The notes: generated from the sequence alone by a model not told the origin. Counted from the first letter of the stretch, positions 44,898 through 55,862 are shown. The stretch: 64,000 nt of DNA from Micromonospora lupini (GCF_026342015.1 NZ_JAPENL010000002.1:1741001-1805000); one strand, 5' to 3'. Made by a program: numbers and translations.

Positions 44898-47690
44898 TTA
44901 CTTCTTCGCCGGGGTGACGAAGATCGTGGCGGACGTGTTGTCCCGCGCGGTCTTCCTGATCGTCAGCGAGACGCCGTTCTGCACGCCCGCGTCGCCCGGG
45001 TTGCCGGTGCCGAGCACGATCGCGCCGCCGCCAAGCGTCGTGCCGTAGAACTCCGGCGCCGGGCTGCCGTCCGGGTTGGTGACCCGAGTGGTGTACGGCG
45101 CGTTGCCACGCGACGGCACCACCACTGAGGCGTCGTTGTCCCGCGCGTACGGAGCCCCGTCACGCATCTCGATGCCCGGGTACCAGCCCTTGGCGTCGGT
45201 GAAGGTCTTCACCGGCGCCTGCGCCTTGAACTTCGTGCAGTACGCGCTGTACGGCTCGTCCGCGGCCTCCAGGCACTCCGTGAAGGGGTACGTCTTCTGG
45301 AGGGTGAACGCCGCGTTGGCCGACTGCGGACGGCTGGGCAGGTTGTCCGTCACCGACGGGTCCTTCTCCGCAGCCGTGCCGGTGCGCCGGTACGGGTCGA
45401 AGTGCGAGTCCACGATGAGCAGTCCGCCCTTCGCGCCGTAGCTGGGCAGCGCCGTCATCTGCCCGGTGACGTGGTTGACGTCGCCGAGCGCGCTGTCCCG
45501 GTACCACACCAGCATGCCCGGGGCGTTGTAGGAAATCCGGTCGACCTTCCACGCCTCGTGGGAGTAGATGGTGTCGTAGGCGTACTTCAGGCCCTTGTCG
45601 AAGCCGTCGAAGTTGCGCCACTCGGCCAGGTAGTACTGCGCGTGGGTCTCGGTGCCGCTGGAGACCTTCCAGCCCCCGCCGGTGGTGTCGACGAAGGTGC
45701 CGCCGGTGGCCGTCCAGCCGTTGGCGCCGCCCTCCACGTCGTCACTCCAGGTGGTGGCGCCGCCGCCGGTGACCGAGAAGTCGTCGGCGAACCAGTTGCG
45801 CTCCTCGAACGCCTCGTCGGTGGCCTGGCGCAGCCGCAGCTGCACTGTCGTGCCCGCGTACGCCGACAGGTCGACGTAGTCGTGACGCCAGCCGTCGGTG
45901 CTGCCGGTCAGGCCGTACTTCTTGCCGCCGAAGTCGTTCATCCGGCCGTTCGGGTCCTGGTAGTCGTCGGGCGTGGTGACCACGGCGCCGCCCTCGGCGT
46001 ACACCTTCTGCTCGTTCCAGGTCGTCCCGCCGTCCGTGGAGAGCTCGACGAAGCCGTAGTCCCAGTCCTCCTCGATGATGTAGTTGTTCCACATCCAGAA
46101 CTTGGCGTCCGCCGCGTTTGGCACCTCGACCGAGCGGCTGAGCTTGACGTCCGCCCACTCCTGGTCGTTGTTGCTGTGCCACATCTTCGTGCCGCTGTGC
46201 GGCGTGGCAAGCGTCGTCACCTTGTCCGGCAGGTCGATCTTGATGCCGTCCTCGGAGTCGATGGGCGTCCGCGAGGTCTGCCCGAGCTTCACCTCACGCG
46301 GGTTCGAGCCCGGGCGGATGGTCAGCGGGTCGGCCCAGCCGAGCACCCACTTGTCCCAGATGCCCATGTGCGTCGGCAGCGCCTGGAAGACCTCACCCGA
46401 GTGCGAGCCCGAGGCCATCAGGTCCCAGAAGTCGATGTCCGAGTCGGCGTTGCCCGAGGTGTCGTAGAGGTCCGGCAGACCCAGGTCGTGACCGAACTCG
46501 TGGGCGAAGACGCCGACACCGGCGTCCTCGGGCTGCACGATGTAGTTCGACACCTTCAGGTTCGTGCCCGGGATGCTGTAGCCACCGGCGACAGTGGAGG
46601 AGTGCGCCCAGACGGCGTACACGCCCTGGTCGCCGCCGCCGCGCGACTTGCCCTGCCCGGCGTGCACAAGCACGAGGTGGTCGATCACGCCGTCCGGCTC
46701 GAAGAGGTTGCCGTCACCGTCGCGGTCGGCCTGGTCCTCCTTGTCGTAGTCGGCCCACGGGAAGCTGGGGTCCTTGGCGGCGAGCGCGTCGATCGCGTCG
46801 GTCGCCAGTCGGCCCGCGCCAGCCGGGTTGTCCGGGTGGCCGTTCATCGACTGCTCCCGGCCGGGAACCCAGTTGCCGTTCTCGTCCTTGGTGCAGCGGT
46901 TGGCCGCGTACCAGCCCTCGGAGTGCGGGACGCTGATCCACGGGCTGGCCTGCCCGTCGACCGTGTACGCGTTCTTGGACATCTCCAGGTACATGTTGTG
47001 CATCGTGCGACCGGAGAGGTCGACGCCCTTCTTGCCGTCCGGGCCCTTCAGGTCCTTGCGGACCCGCTCGGTGATGCCCTTCTTGCTGTACAGCATCTTG
47101 TTGTAGTGCGACGGCGAGAAGTCCGGCACCCACATCGAGTTGTTGTCCTCGTGCGGAAGCTTCGCCGGGTTCGGGATGGTGTTGTGCTTCGGCCCGTTCT
47201 GCACGGTGCCGGGAACACAGGTCCGGTCCTCGAACACCGTCTTCGGGACCATCACGCCCGTGAAGTCGTCGTTCGCCTTGTCGTTGAACTCGACGAGCAG
47301 CGTCAGCAGCTTCGCCGTCTGCGTGGTGGGCGACTGCTTGATCTGCCGCGGGCTCTTGCCCGTCTTGATCGACTTGGCTTCGATCTGCGCGAGCTGGCGC
47401 GCGGTCACCGGGTTGCCCCGGGCGTGCTTCTGGTCGAACGCCCGCGCGGAGTCGACGGCGGGGGTGTAGACGCCACCCTTGCCCTTGACCTCACGGCCGG
47501 TGGTGTCCGTCTGCACCTCGGGCTCGGCGTAGTTGATGTAGTACTCGTCGGCCCCGATCACCGCCCGAGGGGTGGTGGACGGCTGCGCCGCCGCACTTCC
47601 ACTCACGGTCAGTGAGGTGGCCGCGAGGGCGATGACGGGCAGCGCGACGAGTAGTCGTCGACGCGACCCCGGATGGGAGTTTCTGTTCAT
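44898..47690 (-). CDS. immune inhibitor A-type metalloprotease (M6 family), 930 aa
   Basis: Larger paralogue of the neighbouring protease. It has a long signal peptide with a basic start (MNRNSHPGSRRRLLVALPV, ending SGSAAAQP), the zinc motif HEFGHDLGLPDLYD near residue 396, and an acidic DRDGDGNLFEPDG segment before it. C-terminal beta domains include FVELSTDGGTTWNEQ and WSDDVEGGANGWTATGG, which resemble carbohydrate/MAM-like modules. ATG at 47690 has GGAG upstream; an in-frame ATG 21 codons earlier is unlikely. It has its own terminator, so the two proteases are probably transcribed separately. Confidence 0.87.
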   Translation of the reverse strand: MNRNSHPGSRRRLLVALPVIALAATSLTVSGSAAAQPSTTPRAVIGADEYYINYAEPEVQTDTTGREVKGKGGVYTPAVDSARAFDQKHARGNPVTARQLAQIEAKSIKTGKSPRQIKQSPTTQTAKLLTLLVEFNDKANDDFTGVMVPKTVFEDRTCVPGTVQNGPKHNTIPNPAKLPHEDNNSMWVPDFSPSHYNKMLYSKKGITERVRKDLKGPDGKKGVDLSGRTMHNMYLEMSKNAYTVDGQASPWISVPHSEGWYAANRCTKDENGNWVPGREQSMNGHPDNPAGAGRLATDAIDALAAKDPSFPWADYDKEDQADRDGDGNLFEPDGVIDHLVLVHAGQGKSRGGGDQGVYAVWAHSSTVAGGYSIPGTNLKVSNYIVQPEDAGVGVFAHEFGHDLGLPDLYDTSGNADSDIDFWDLMASGSHSGEVFQALPTHMGIWDKWVLGWADPLTIRPGSNPREVKLGQTSRTPIDSEDGIKIDLPDKVTTLATPHSGTKMWHSNNDQEWADVKLSRSVEVPNAADAKFWMWNNYIIEEDWDYGFVELSTDGGTTWNEQKVYAEGGAVVTTPDDYQDPNGRMNDFGGKKYGLTGSTDGWRHDYVDLSAYAGTTVQLRLRQATDEAFEERNWFADDFSVTGGGATTWSDDVEGGANGWTATGGTFVDTTGGGWKVSSGTETHAQYYLAEWRNFDGFDKGLKYAYDTIYSHEAWKVDRISYNAPGMLVWYRDSALGDVNHVTGQMTALPSYGAKGGLLIVDSHFDPYRRTGTAAEKDPSVTDNLPSRPQSANAAFTLQKTYPFTECLEAADEPYSAYCTKFKAQAPVKTFTDAKGWYPGIEMRDGAPYARDNDASVVVPSRGNAPYTTRVTNPDGSPAPEFYGTTLGGGAIVLGTGNPGDAGVQNGVSLTIRKTARDNTSATIFVTPAKK

Positions 47691-47880
47691 GCCGCTCCGT
47701 TTCTCGGGCATGGGCGGAGGATGCCGGCCGGCTCCGGGCGCGCGGAGACGCATCGAGGTCAGCCGACCTCGTGAAACTAAATGAGAAACACGTCGAACGG
47801 CGGGAACGTGATGGAGGCGTTATTCGTCCAACCACCTGCGGCGGTCGCGGTCTGTGGTCGTACCTCCACAAAAGACGACG

Positions 47881-47912
47881 ATGGGTGACGGTCCGGACGG
47901 ACCGTCACCCAT
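47881..47912 (-). terminator. 14-bp stem-loop after acs
   Basis: Perfect inverted repeat ATGGGTGACGGTCC with loop GGAC, 19 nt downstream of the acs stop, between acs and the divergent upstream region of the second protease. Confidence 0.8.
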
Positions 47913-47931
47913 TGCTTGTGTACGCCTGTCG

Positions 47932-49896
<1,965 letters not shown>

Positions 49897-50047
49897 GCCG
49901 TGACTCCTCGTCCTCGGGGTGACCTGCGTCTCGCTGGGCCTGAGGGTAGTCGCGGGGTCCCCGGCCGGCGACCGCTGCCCACCCCGTCGCGCCGAGCGGC
50001 CCCCGCCGCGCGCCCGACGGCCCACCCGCCCCGCCCGGTACGCGGGC

Positions 50048-50222
50048 CTTGATCGACACGGCGCCGGGTCGCGCGGGATGCCCGACCCGGCGTCGCTCCC
50101 GTCTGGCCCGGGGCGTCGTCCGGTCTCGCCCAGGCGGCCCAGGGCTTGATCGACACGCGTCCGGCCTCGCGGCATCCGTCCGGCCGGCCCGGCCTGAGCG
50201 GTCGGCGAGGCTTGATCGACAC
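50048..50222. repeat. three copies of CTTGATCGACAC upstream of acs
   Basis: The 12-mer CTTGATCGACAC occurs at 50048-50059, 50145-50156 and 50211-50222, spaced 97 and 66 bp apart, each with a G/C-rich context. They lie between the divergent starts of acs and the Fic-like gene, where they could be regulator sites or remnants of a dispersed repeat. Confidence 0.55.
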
Positions 50223-50379
50223 AGGTTCGGCGGAATCGGGGTATCCCGACCGGTCGGACCCCGCCATTTCACCGATGTCGTGTTGACCTTGCCCGGCGGC
50301 GGACCGAAAGGGCGGGCCAAGGCCGAGGGGCGCAGTCCGGCGGCCAGTCGCCGGGGCGGTCAGGGCCGGCCGGCCGGGT

Positions 50380-50553
50380 GGGTCGGGTCGTGTTGCGGCG
50401 GGTGGGTCGGCCGGCCGGGGTGGGTCGTGTTGCGGCGGATGGGGCCGGCCGAAGTGGGTCGGGTCGCGTTGTGGGCTGGGTGGGGCCGCCCGGCGTGGGT
50501 CGGGTCGCGTTGGGGGCGGGTGCGGCCCGCCGGGTCGGGTCGGGTCGCTAGCG
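50380..50553 (+). repeat. degenerate GT-rich tandem repeats
   Basis: Several imperfect repeats of a GTGGGTCGGGTCG-CGTTG pattern directly before the Fic-like gene start. No coding sequence was found here; the 664-bp gap between acs and the next gene otherwise contains only the 12-mer repeats and low-complexity GC-rich sequence. Confidence 0.5.
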
Positions 50554-50560
50554 TGGCGGG

Positions 50561-51307
50561 GTGACCACCGACCCGCTCGCCCCGCTGCTCGCGCTCGCCG
50601 ACGTCGCCGCCGCCGTCGACCGGGCCCGTGAGCGCTTCGACCAGGCTCTCGGGCACCGCGCGCTGCGCCGCAACGGTGGTCAGGTCGCGGCCGAGGTCAG
50701 CCTCCGGTCGGCGGTGGCCAGCGCCGCGCTCGAGGGCGCCGTCCATGAGCGCGAGGAGGTCCGGGCCGGCACCGTCACCGACCCGGTGCTCCAGGGCGCG
50801 CTGCGGGTCGCCGGGGCGCTGCCCGGCCTGAGCGAACTCTGGCCGAAGGCACCCCGGCAGGCACTCGCCCGGCTGCATGTCCTCGCCGCCCGCGACATCG
50901 TGACGGAAGCCGAGTTGGGCCGACCGGTGGCCGACCCGGTGGTCGCCGCCCGCCTCGACGGGCTCGCCGGTCTGGTTGCCGGCGGCACGAAGGTCTCCCC
51001 GCTTGTGCTCGCCGCTGTCGTACACGGAGAGCTGTTGAACCTACGTCCGTTCGCCGGGCCGTCAGGCGTGGTGGCGCGCGGCGCCGCCCGGCTGGTGCTG
51101 CTCGCCAGCGGCCTCGACCCGCGCGGCCTGCTCGGCGTCGACGTCGGTCACCGGGAACGGGAGCCCGAGTACGTGGGATCGGCCGGCGCGTTCGCCACCG
51201 GCACCCCGGACGGGCTGCGCTCCTGGCTGCGGCACTACATGGCGGCCGTCGAGGTCGGCGCCGACCAGCTCACCACGATCGGCGACGAGATCCTCGCCGC
51301 AGCCTGA
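50561..51307 (+). CDS. Fic-fold-like protein with degenerate active-site motif
   Basis: Helical protein of 248 aa. The central stretch SAVASAALEGAVHEREEV, and later NLRPFAGPSGVVARGAARLVLL, aligns by pattern with Fic domains (S-x-x-S-x-x-I/A-E-G near the N-terminus and HPFxxGNGRxxR). The catalytic His is replaced, and the GNGR core reads GPSGVVAR. AMPylation activity is therefore unlikely; the fold assignment is inference. GTG start. It is convergent with the HAD-IB gene. Confidence 0.6.
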   Translation: MTTDPLAPLLALADVAAAVDRARERFDQALGHRALRRNGGQVAAEVSLRSAVASAALEGAVHEREEVRAGTVTDPVLQGALRVAGALPGLSELWPKAPRQALARLHVLAARDIVTEAELGRPVADPVVAARLDGLAGLVAGGTKVSPLVLAAVVHGELLNLRPFAGPSGVVARGAARLVLLASGLDPRGLLGVDVGHREREPEYVGSAGAFATGTPDGLRSWLRHYMAAVEVGADQLTTIGDEILAAA

Positions 51308-51382
51308 CCTCGACCGCAGCGCGGCCCGCAGCGTGAGCGCGACCGCTGGCGAGCGGGTGAACCGCCGCCGATGTGGCGACTG

Positions 51383-52186
51383 TCAGGCGGTGGCGGCGGC
51401 GCGGGTGCGACGGTGCCGCCCGTACCAGGCGATGCCGATGGCGACGCCCACACCGACCCCCAGGGCTGCCGCGGCCACCGGAACGGCCGGCCGCTCCCGC
51501 AGCCGGCGGCCCAGCGGGATCGGATGCCGGAACTCCAGCACCGGCCAGGCGTTCTCCGAGGCCAGCTTGCGTAGCTGCCGGTCCGGGTTGACCACGCTCG
51601 GGTGACCCACGCACTCCAGCAGAGGACGATCGCTGTACGAGTCGGAGTAGGCGTACGAGTCGGCCAGGTCGTAGCCGCGCGCGGCGGCCAACTCGCCAAC
51701 CGCCTCGACCTTGCTCGGACCGGCCGCGTAGAACTCGACCTCGCCGCTGTACCGGCCGTCCCGCACCGCCATCCGGGTGGCGATCACGTCGGTCACCCCG
51801 AGCAGCTCGCCGATCGGCCGGACCATCTCCTCGCCGGACGCGGAGACCAGGACCACGTCCCGCCCGGCCGCCTGGTGCTCCTCGATCAGGATGGCAGCCT
51901 CGGCGTACACGTAGGGGTTGATCAGCTCGTGGAGCGTCTCCGCGACGATCTGGCGGACCTGTTCCACCTGCCAGCCCTTGCAGAGCGCGGCCAGGTAGTC
52001 CCGTGTTCGGGCCATGGTCTGCTCGTCGGTGCCGCCCAGCCGGAACATCAGCTGCGCGTACGCCGACTTGACCACGTCACGCCGGGTGATCAGCCCGTCC
52101 CGGTAGAACGGCCGACCAAACGCCAGGGCGCTCGACTTGGCGATGACGGTCTTGTCCAGATCGAAGAAAGCGGCACTTCGGCCCAC
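51383..52186 (-). CDS. HAD superfamily hydrolase, subfamily IB (Rv3661-like)
   Basis: Phosphatase-like protein of 267 aa resembling SerB. Catalytic Asp motif I is FFDLDKTVIAK, motif II Ser in VLVSASGEEMVRP, motif III Lys in AGPSKVEAV and motif IV in AYSDSYSDRPLL. A hydrophobic C-terminal helix (VPVAAAALGVGVGVAIGIAW) anchors it to the membrane. The gene is divergent from the 6C RNA, the same pairing as Rv3661 with B11 in M. tuberculosis. The natural substrate is unknown (phosphoserine, inositol or lipid phosphates are possible). Confidence 0.87.
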   Translation of the reverse strand: MGRSAAFFDLDKTVIAKSSALAFGRPFYRDGLITRRDVVKSAYAQLMFRLGGTDEQTMARTRDYLAALCKGWQVEQVRQIVAETLHELINPYVYAEAAILIEEHQAAGRDVVLVSASGEEMVRPIGELLGVTDVIATRMAVRDGRYSGEVEFYAAGPSKVEAVGELAAARGYDLADSYAYSDSYSDRPLLECVGHPSVVNPDRQLRKLASENAWPVLEFRHPIPLGRRLRERPAVPVAAAALGVGVGVAIGIAWYGRHRRTRAAATA

Positions 52187-52399
52187 GGCGCGAAAGTCTA
52201 GCCGGATGGTCTATCGTCGGCGGGTGCCCGGGGTCAGGCCACCCCTCGGACCTGCGGGCGGGTGCCCCCAACTCCGCTCGGCGTGATCGCGCTCACACTC
52301 CGCGAGGAGATTTTCGCGCTGAGTGGAGTGGACAACACTCGACGTGACGGGCCCGCTCAGGCAGACTTGTTCGCACGACGAGCTTTCACATCCCCGAAA

Positions 52400-52512
52400 C
52401 AGACAGACCCTCGGCGGTTGCACCCCCCGTGACCGCCGAGTGGTTCGGCTCGACCCCCCCGGAGCCGAACCGTCGACGACCCCCGTCTCCCCCCGACGGG
52501 GGTCGTCCCTTT
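52400..52512 (+). ncRNA. 6C small RNA (C-rich loop sRNA)
   Basis: Actinobacterial 6C RNA, known as B11/6C in mycobacteria, where its C-rich loops pair with G-rich mRNA targets. Three tandem hairpins are visible. Hairpin 1 is CTCGGCGGT (52410-52418) with ACCGCCGAG (52432-52440) and a loop containing CCCCCC. Hairpin 2 is GGTTCGGCTC (52442-52451) with GAGCCGAACC (52462-52471) and seven C's in the loop. Hairpin 3 has a 12-bp stem (52476-52487 with 52495-52506) and loop TCCCCCC, followed by CCCTTTCT, and acts as terminator. The exact 5' end is estimated. It lies divergent from the HAD-IB gene, as in M. tuberculosis. The integrase reading frame runs antisense through it. Confidence 0.85.
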
Positions 52513-52514
52513 CT

Positions 52515-53788
52515 GGGGAGCGCTCCCGGCCAGGTGAAGGCGTGCCCACCGGGTCGGCCGGTCGAGGCGACGGGCGGAAAGTCAGCGAATCGTCAGCGAA
52601 GGTCAGCCGGACCCGGTCGGCGTAGTCCTCGGGCGTGTGCGTGTACCGGTCCAGCGTCGTCGACGCCTTCTCGTGCCCGACCACCCGCCGCACCACGTTG
52701 ACCGGCACCCCATCCGTCACCAACCACGTGATGTACGAGTGCCGCAGATCGTGGAATCGCAGCCCACCGACCGCAGACGCCGCCGCGTGCGCCACCGCCG
52801 CCGCCTCCGTCGGAAACTCCGCCTGCCGCTCCCGGCCGTCCCGGTCCGGCCACACCGCCAGCCACCGACCCCGCGCCAATTCGGTGACCCGACCGAGCAG
52901 CCCGGCCCGCACCAACGACGGCAGCCAGATCCGCCGACGGAAGTTCGACCGCCGCTGCGGCCCGCCGTCCCGGTCGGCGAAGACCAACGCCCGCCCGTCA
53001 AGTGAGGTCTGGCCGCGCCGCTGGCGCAGCTCGGCGACGAGGAACGGCGGCATCGGCACCGCCCGCACTCCCGCCCGAGTCTTCGGGTACGCCCGCAGCA
53101 CGACCCCGCCGTGGGTCTCCACCGCCACCTGGGCGACGTGCAGCAGCCCGCCGTCAAGGTCGACTGCCTCCCACGGCAGACCCGCGCACTCACCCCACCG
53201 CAGCCCCGCCCCAGCGGCGGCGCAGATGATTCCCCGATGTTCGGCCGGGACGGCGGGCAGCAGCCGGCCGACGAACGTCTCCCGGCTGATCGTGCCCGCG
53301 CGAGCCTCACCCGCCCGGTTGCGGGGCACCCGGACCCCCTCATAGGGGTTGATCGCGAGAAGCCGCGCCCGGATCGCCGTCTGCATGATCATCGAGAGCA
53401 GTCCGAGGTGCTTCGCCGTGGTCGAGGGTGCAAGCGTCCGACCGAGCTCGGTGACCCACTCCTGCACCGCCAGATAGTCGATGCGCCCCAACGGCCATTC
53501 GGCCCACTGCGGCAGCAGATGCGCCCTCAGCATCGACTCCGTCCGCTCGGTCGTCCGGGCCTCCACCGACCGTCCGGCCAGCCACCGAGCCACGAATTCG
53601 TCGAACCGCATCTTGCCCGCGTGCGGATCGACGTACGTGCCCTTGTTCAGGGCGCCCTCCACCTCGGCGAGGTAGGCGTTCGCGGCCTTCTTCGTGCGGA
53701 AGGTCTTCGCCTTCTGACGGTTCGCCGAGTCCCGCCAGTTCGCCCGGTACGTACCCGCCGGAGTCTTGATGACGAAGCCCATGCTCAC
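52515..53788 (-). CDS. int: tyrosine recombinase/integrase of AICE
   Basis: Site-specific integrase. An N-terminal SAM-like core-binding domain (about residues 60-150) precedes the catalytic domain: Arg in GAGLRWGECAGLP, HDLRHSYITWL (HxxR), GHEKASTTLDRYTHTP (His and nucleophile Tyr382). Start: GTG 53788 or, better spaced from GGAGG, ATG 53782. It overlaps the excisionase stop. The frame has no stop near the expected end: it stays open to 52211, through the 6C RNA, giving 525 aa. The last roughly 100 residues (about 425-525) come from chromosomal sequence and are probably not native, so I end the core here. Confidence 0.85.
52581..52608. repeat. short direct repeats near attL, in integrase 3' end
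   Basis: GTCAGCGAA occurs at 52581-52589 and 52592-52600, followed by GGTCAGCC. Eleven-base-spaced direct repeats this close to the presumed crossover could be arm-type integrase sites; they also encode the repeated LTFADDSLTF in the integrase. Confidence 0.35.
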
Positions 53789-54084
53789 CGACCTCCGCGC
53801 GGAGCGTCGGTGCCGGTGGCGGCGAGGTCATCGGATGCGCCGTCGAGCCAGGCGTGGAAGCGGCTACGCGGCACCACCCAGCGCCGCCCTAGGCGCTCGG
53901 CGGGGATCTGCCCAGCCCTGACCAGGGCGTAGGCCGAACTAACGGACAGGGACAACATGGCGGCCACCTCCTTGACGGTGTAGACCGCCCGGACCGGGCG
54001 GGGGTGTGCTTCGTCGGCCCGAAGGCCGGACTGCCGTGGCGCGAACGGCACGACGATGGACAAGATTTCCTCCGAGGGGTTCAT
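53785..54084 (-). CDS. xis: excisionase / helix-turn-helix DNA-binding protein
   Basis: 99-aa protein with a MerR-like winged helix of the HTH_17 type: YTVKEVAAMLSLSVSSAYALVRAGQ, then ERLGRRWVVPRSRFHAWL, the standard pattern of AICE Xis proteins that direct excision with the integrase. Its ATG overlaps the RepSA stop by 4 nt (ATGA) and its own stop overlaps the integrase start, so rep, xis and int are translationally coupled. Confidence 0.85.
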   Translation of the reverse strand: MNPSEEILSIVVPFAPRQSGLRADEAHPRPVRAVYTVKEVAAMLSLSVSSAYALVRAGQIPAERLGRRWVVPRSRFHAWLDGASDDLAATGTDAPRGGR

Positions 54085-55862
54085 GCCGCGAGTGCGGCGG
54101 GTTGATCGGTTGCCGAAACAGCGGCGGCTGTTCGTAGTCGTGCGGTGTCGAGGTCTGCTCGCCAGCGGATGCGGGCTGAAATCGCGCGCAGGAGGCGGTG
54201 TTCCAGCGGCGGCACGTCGGGGTCTTCGGGTCGGGCGAGTTCGAACCGGTACCGCTTCGAGCCGTCCGCGTCGTCGGCCGCCTGGTCGTGCTCCTCGGTG
54301 TCGGCCATGCCGCCGGCGAGGATCGCCCGGACCCAGGCGCGGTTGTCGGCACGGTGGTCGGCGAGGGTCTTGCCGGACCACTGACGGGAGACGAGGACGC
54401 GTCGTCCGGTGAAGCCGAGGGTGGAGCGTTGGTGGACCTTGCCGGTGCACCGGCCGGGGGTCAAGCCGGCCTTGACCCCGTCCGGCTGAACGCCGTAGAG
54501 CAGCCAGTTGGCGCAGGTCGGCGAACACGGCAGTACCGAGAGCTCCGCGTGCAGCCGATCGAAGTGCGCCTTCTGCGCGTCAGAGCGCGGTTTCGCCTGG
54601 TCGGTGAGGTCTTTGGTGACGTACTTGGTGACGTAGCGGATGGACCGTTCGGCGTCCTTGGTGCCCTGCTCGATGCCTCGGGCGTCGATTCGCCCGAGGC
54701 GGGCGACGTAGGCGGGCCGGCTGTCGGGTTCCTCCAGGGCGTCGAGTGCTTCACCCCAGGTGGGCAGCGACTCGCGGGTCTTCGGGTCGACGTATGCCTG
54801 TCGGTCGACGTCCCACACTGGCGGCTTGTCGAGCGGGTAGGCGGGTTCGTCGAAGCGGGGCCACCACACCTGGTGATACGTGGCCGCCGCGATCTGCTTG
54901 AGCAGCCGGCGCGGCAGGGTGCCCCGGATGGCGAAGTGGGCGTGTGGGGCGAGGCGGCGTTGCAGCTCGACAGCTCCGGCGTATTGGACGTTCCAGCCGG
55001 CGGCGCGGCGCACGTTCTGCCACCACCGATCCAGAACCCGGGCGAAGTGGATCGCGTCCAGGGCGGCCCGCCGGTAGTCGTAGCTACTCGGATCGACGGG
55101 GGTGCCGAGCACCCCGTCATACGGGCCGTGCCGCTGACCGCATTCGCACGGAGCGATGTAGGCGCCGCGCCGCAGGTGAGAGTGCACCGGCCCGTGTGAG
55201 CCGAGGGTGAGCGTGACGAGCATCGACGGCCGGTGGGTCTTGCCGGTCTTGCCCGAGTAGGCACGGCCGATGGTGCGCGGGTCGACGGGTAGCCGGGGCA
55301 GGTCCGGGGAGTCCTGCCGGCGTCGGGTGGATCGCTTGCGGCGGGGTCGCTCGTCGCGGTCCTTGGGGGTGAGGTGTCCGCGCAGGCTGGTTTCGGCGAG
55401 GGCTTCGTCCAGGTCGGCTATCGCGGCGTCGATCTCCGCCAGGTGCGCGGCTCGTTCGTCGGGGGTCATGGGCTGGTACTGGACGGCTTCGCGTTCGAAT
55501 TCCAGGTGCGCTCGGACGCGGACCAGGGCGAGGGCGTCTTCGCCGGGCTTGTCGGGGCGTACGGCGGGTTCGTCGGCGAGGTGCCAGCCCTCGCGGATTT
55601 GTTGGATGCGCAGTCGCCGGCCGCGTTCGGCGCAGGGCTTGCACTTGACGGCGAGGGTCGCCCCGCACGGCACTTCCACGACCTCGGTGAGGCCGGTGGT
55701 GGTGTCGGTGCGCCGCAGGGCCAGGGGTCGGACGCAGACGCCGTTGTCTTCGGCGAGCTGCTTGAGTGCGTCCTTGGCGAGGGGCTTACGCAAGCGGTCG
55801 GCGCGTGATCCTGGTCGGGGTTGCTCGACGGGCGTGGTGGGGATGAGTTCGAGTTGGGTCAC
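54081..55862 (-). CDS. repSA: RepSA-like rolling-circle replication initiator
   Basis: Replication initiator of 593 aa that allows the excised AICE to replicate. The HUH metal-binding motif is PHAHFAIRG near residue 306, and the catalytic tyrosine region is RYVTKYVTKDL near residue 410 (YxxKYxxK, typical of pSAM2 RepSA). An N-terminal Cys pair, KCKPCAERGRRLRIQ, and a later ECGQRHG region may bind zinc. GTG start overlapping the DUF2637 gene stop. No deletion of motifs is apparent, so replication competence is plausible. Confidence 0.88.
   Translation of the reverse strand: MTQLELIPTTPVEQPRPGSRADRLRKPLAKDALKQLAEDNGVCVRPLALRRTDTTTGLTEVVEVPCGATLAVKCKPCAERGRRLRIQQIREGWHLADEPAVRPDKPGEDALALVRVRAHLEFEREAVQYQPMTPDERAAHLAEIDAAIADLDEALAETSLRGHLTPKDRDERPRRKRSTRRRQDSPDLPRLPVDPRTIGRAYSGKTGKTHRPSMLVTLTLGSHGPVHSHLRRGAYIAPCECGQRHGPYDGVLGTPVDPSSYDYRRAALDAIHFARVLDRWWQNVRRAAGWNVQYAGAVELQRRLAPHAHFAIRGTLPRRLLKQIAAATYHQVWWPRFDEPAYPLDKPPVWDVDRQAYVDPKTRESLPTWGEALDALEEPDSRPAYVARLGRIDARGIEQGTKDAERSIRYVTKYVTKDLTDQAKPRSDAQKAHFDRLHAELSVLPCSPTCANWLLYGVQPDGVKAGLTPGRCTGKVHQRSTLGFTGRRVLVSRQWSGKTLADHRADNRAWVRAILAGGMADTEEHDQAADDADGSKRYRFELARPEDPDVPPLEHRLLRAISARIRWRADLDTARLRTAAAVSATDQPAALAA

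Noticed and set aside
52480-52512. Third C-loop hairpin as simple terminator of the integrase gene
   Set aside because: It forms part of the tandem 6C hairpin series on the plus strand and integrase is on the minus strand; the loop C's and downstream CTTT fit the sRNA reading direction.
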